64,000 bases of DNA from Bombyx mori (Eukaryota; Arthropoda; Insecta; Lepidoptera; Bombycidae): assembly GCF_030269925.1 (NCBI RefSeq), contig NC_085131.1, positions 6,495,501-6,559,500 of the forward strand. Direction: 5' to 3'. The notes beneath the pieces are model-generated. The model was not told the origin of the DNA, ran no database searches, and was given only the letters and a program-made list of their open reading frames with translations. Every line of letters starts with the position of its first letter. The stretch's first letter is position 1. The translations under genes were made by a program, and so were the position numbers. Below, in pieces: positions 62,800 to 64,000 of this stretch.

Positions 62800-64000
62800 C
62801 GTGGGGTGCATGGTATAAGTAGTTATAAATATTTTATGAACATATATGAGTAGAAGGGTTATTTTGATAATATCCTGAAAAGCACCTCACGTTTTTTTTA
62901 CAATAAAATCATTTTTTTCTTCCACTTTATTTAATTCAAATTTATTAAATTTTATTTTCTATTTTTTAGTTACATTTTCTATAAAAGCGTATTTTGTTAG
63001 TTTTTTTAAACTATTATTTATTTTTAATTTTTTAGTTGAATTTCAATTCTAATTTTTTTTTTCAATATTTTTTAAGTATTGAATTGTCATCGGTCCTTAA
63101 TAAATATACCAAATTTAGAGTTAATCTGACGTTTTGAAGGGGGTCAAAATCATATTCAAAGATTCCGTTACAAACATACATACATACGTCTGAAGCTAAT
63201 AAAAAAGCGTATTAAAAACAGTAAAAAAGCAGATAGATTTGTACAATAGGCGGTCTTATCGCTAAAAGCGATCTCTTCCAGACAATCGTTTAATTTAGAG
63301 AAACTCTAAAAAGTATAAAAATATAGTAGGTGTGTTGCGGTGTACCATTGTCAATACATTATAATAGAAAATATATACATACAATAAATAGATATATACT
63401 GTTTCCATATAATATGAAATAACTATTTGATTTATATACCAATATACATACTTACATACATATAATAAATCAACTCGTAAGCTAATTCGTTCATTGTAAA
63501 ATTATCGTAATATTTCCGAACATTGTGGCTAATTGGATTCGCGCTACGATTGAGAAAATGACATTAACTATAAAATGTCAGTATTAAGTCGAACGAGGCT
63601 AGTTCTGTTTCTAATTTAGATACGAAATCACATTAGATGTGCTTTAAATATTTTATCGTATTCACGTCTGAAAGCCGTTGTCCTATTTATTAATTGAATT
63701 AAATTTCCCATACGGGCCCCTTAAGGATTACAATATTTTTTATACAAATACGGCATCCCCTGAGATAGTGCGTTCAAAACAGCTTTGATTTCCTCCTGGC
63801 GCAGTCAAAGAAGCTTACTCGTAGGAACAAAAAAAAAGGAAAAGGCGACTAAAGAAAGAAAGAAATAAAAAATGCACAGAAACACGGAGGTCGGAGTTTT
63901 TCCTGTCACCGGGCACAAACAATGCCTCCATTGTAGGGCAGCGGCCTCCCCCAGCCCAGCCGGAGTACAGCCGAGGAAACGAGCATCTTTTGTTTCCAAC
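62800..64000. other. Non-coding stretch to the right end
   Basis: Very AT-rich to 63.7 kb, then a more balanced segment at 63.8-64.0 kb with a 64-codon minus-strand ORF of unknown meaning. No further Dscam-type exon is seen. Confidence 0.4.

Noticed and set aside
1..64000. CRISPR arrays, operons, ribosome binding sites, bacterial insertion sequences
   Set aside because: This is insect nuclear DNA with introns, SINEs and LINEs. The repeats are dispersed retroposons and Helitrons, not spaced direct repeats.

Overview
The window is nuclear DNA from an insect, almost certainly a silk moth of the genus Bombyx. At least eight recognisable copies of a tRNA-headed SINE that I identify as Bm1 are present. 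There are also lepidopteran-type Helitrons, two intact Jockey-clade LINEs and a maT-type mariner. The DNA is AT-rich, has no operons, and its genes are split by GT-AG introns.

Region 1-12.8 kb: the 3' part of one large minus-strand gene of the Dscam family (a non-hypervariable, Dscam2/3/4-like paralogue). Twenty exons can be chained with GT-AG borders and matching codon phases. They encode, in order, Ig5 (12.81-11.93 kb), Ig6 (9.89 and 8.98-8.83 kb), Ig7, Ig8, Ig9, FN1, FN2, FN3, FN4, Ig10 and the start of FN5 (about 1.46 kb). The rest of FN5, FN6, the membrane segment and the cytoplasmic tail lie beyond the left end. The introns hold Bm1 copies, a Jockey 3' fragment, Helitrons and other repeats.

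Region 12.8-64 kb: a 5' giant intron and/or upstream region, largely built from transposable elements. Five short GC-richer minus-strand segments with good splice borders (57.2, 39.0, 37.7, 26.7 and 22.8 kb) chain in consistent phase onto the Ig5 exon. One of them encodes a signal-peptide-like hydrophobic stretch. They do not look like Ig1-Ig4, so they are either unusual 5' exons or coincidence. A CpG-rich block lies at 62.4-62.65 kb.

Mobile elements: two nearly identical, apparently full-length, coding-intact Jockey-clade LINEs lie in opposite orientation (30.39-35.56 kb minus, 41.10-46.26 kb plus). They form a 5.2-kb inverted repeat around a 5.5-kb spacer, and each is bounded by its own target-site duplication. 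The left copy sits inside a Bm1 SINE that also holds a tiny LINE 3' end. The right copy sits inside ORF1 of another, internally deleted LINE. A maT (DD37D) mariner with a frameshifted transposase lies at 14.7-15.9 kb. At least five short Helitron families, one TA-flanked MITE family, a palindrome-ended repeat family, a second tRNA-derived SINE and several decayed LINE pieces account for much of the rest. The long stretches left over read as intronic or intergenic AT-rich DNA in which I see no gene.
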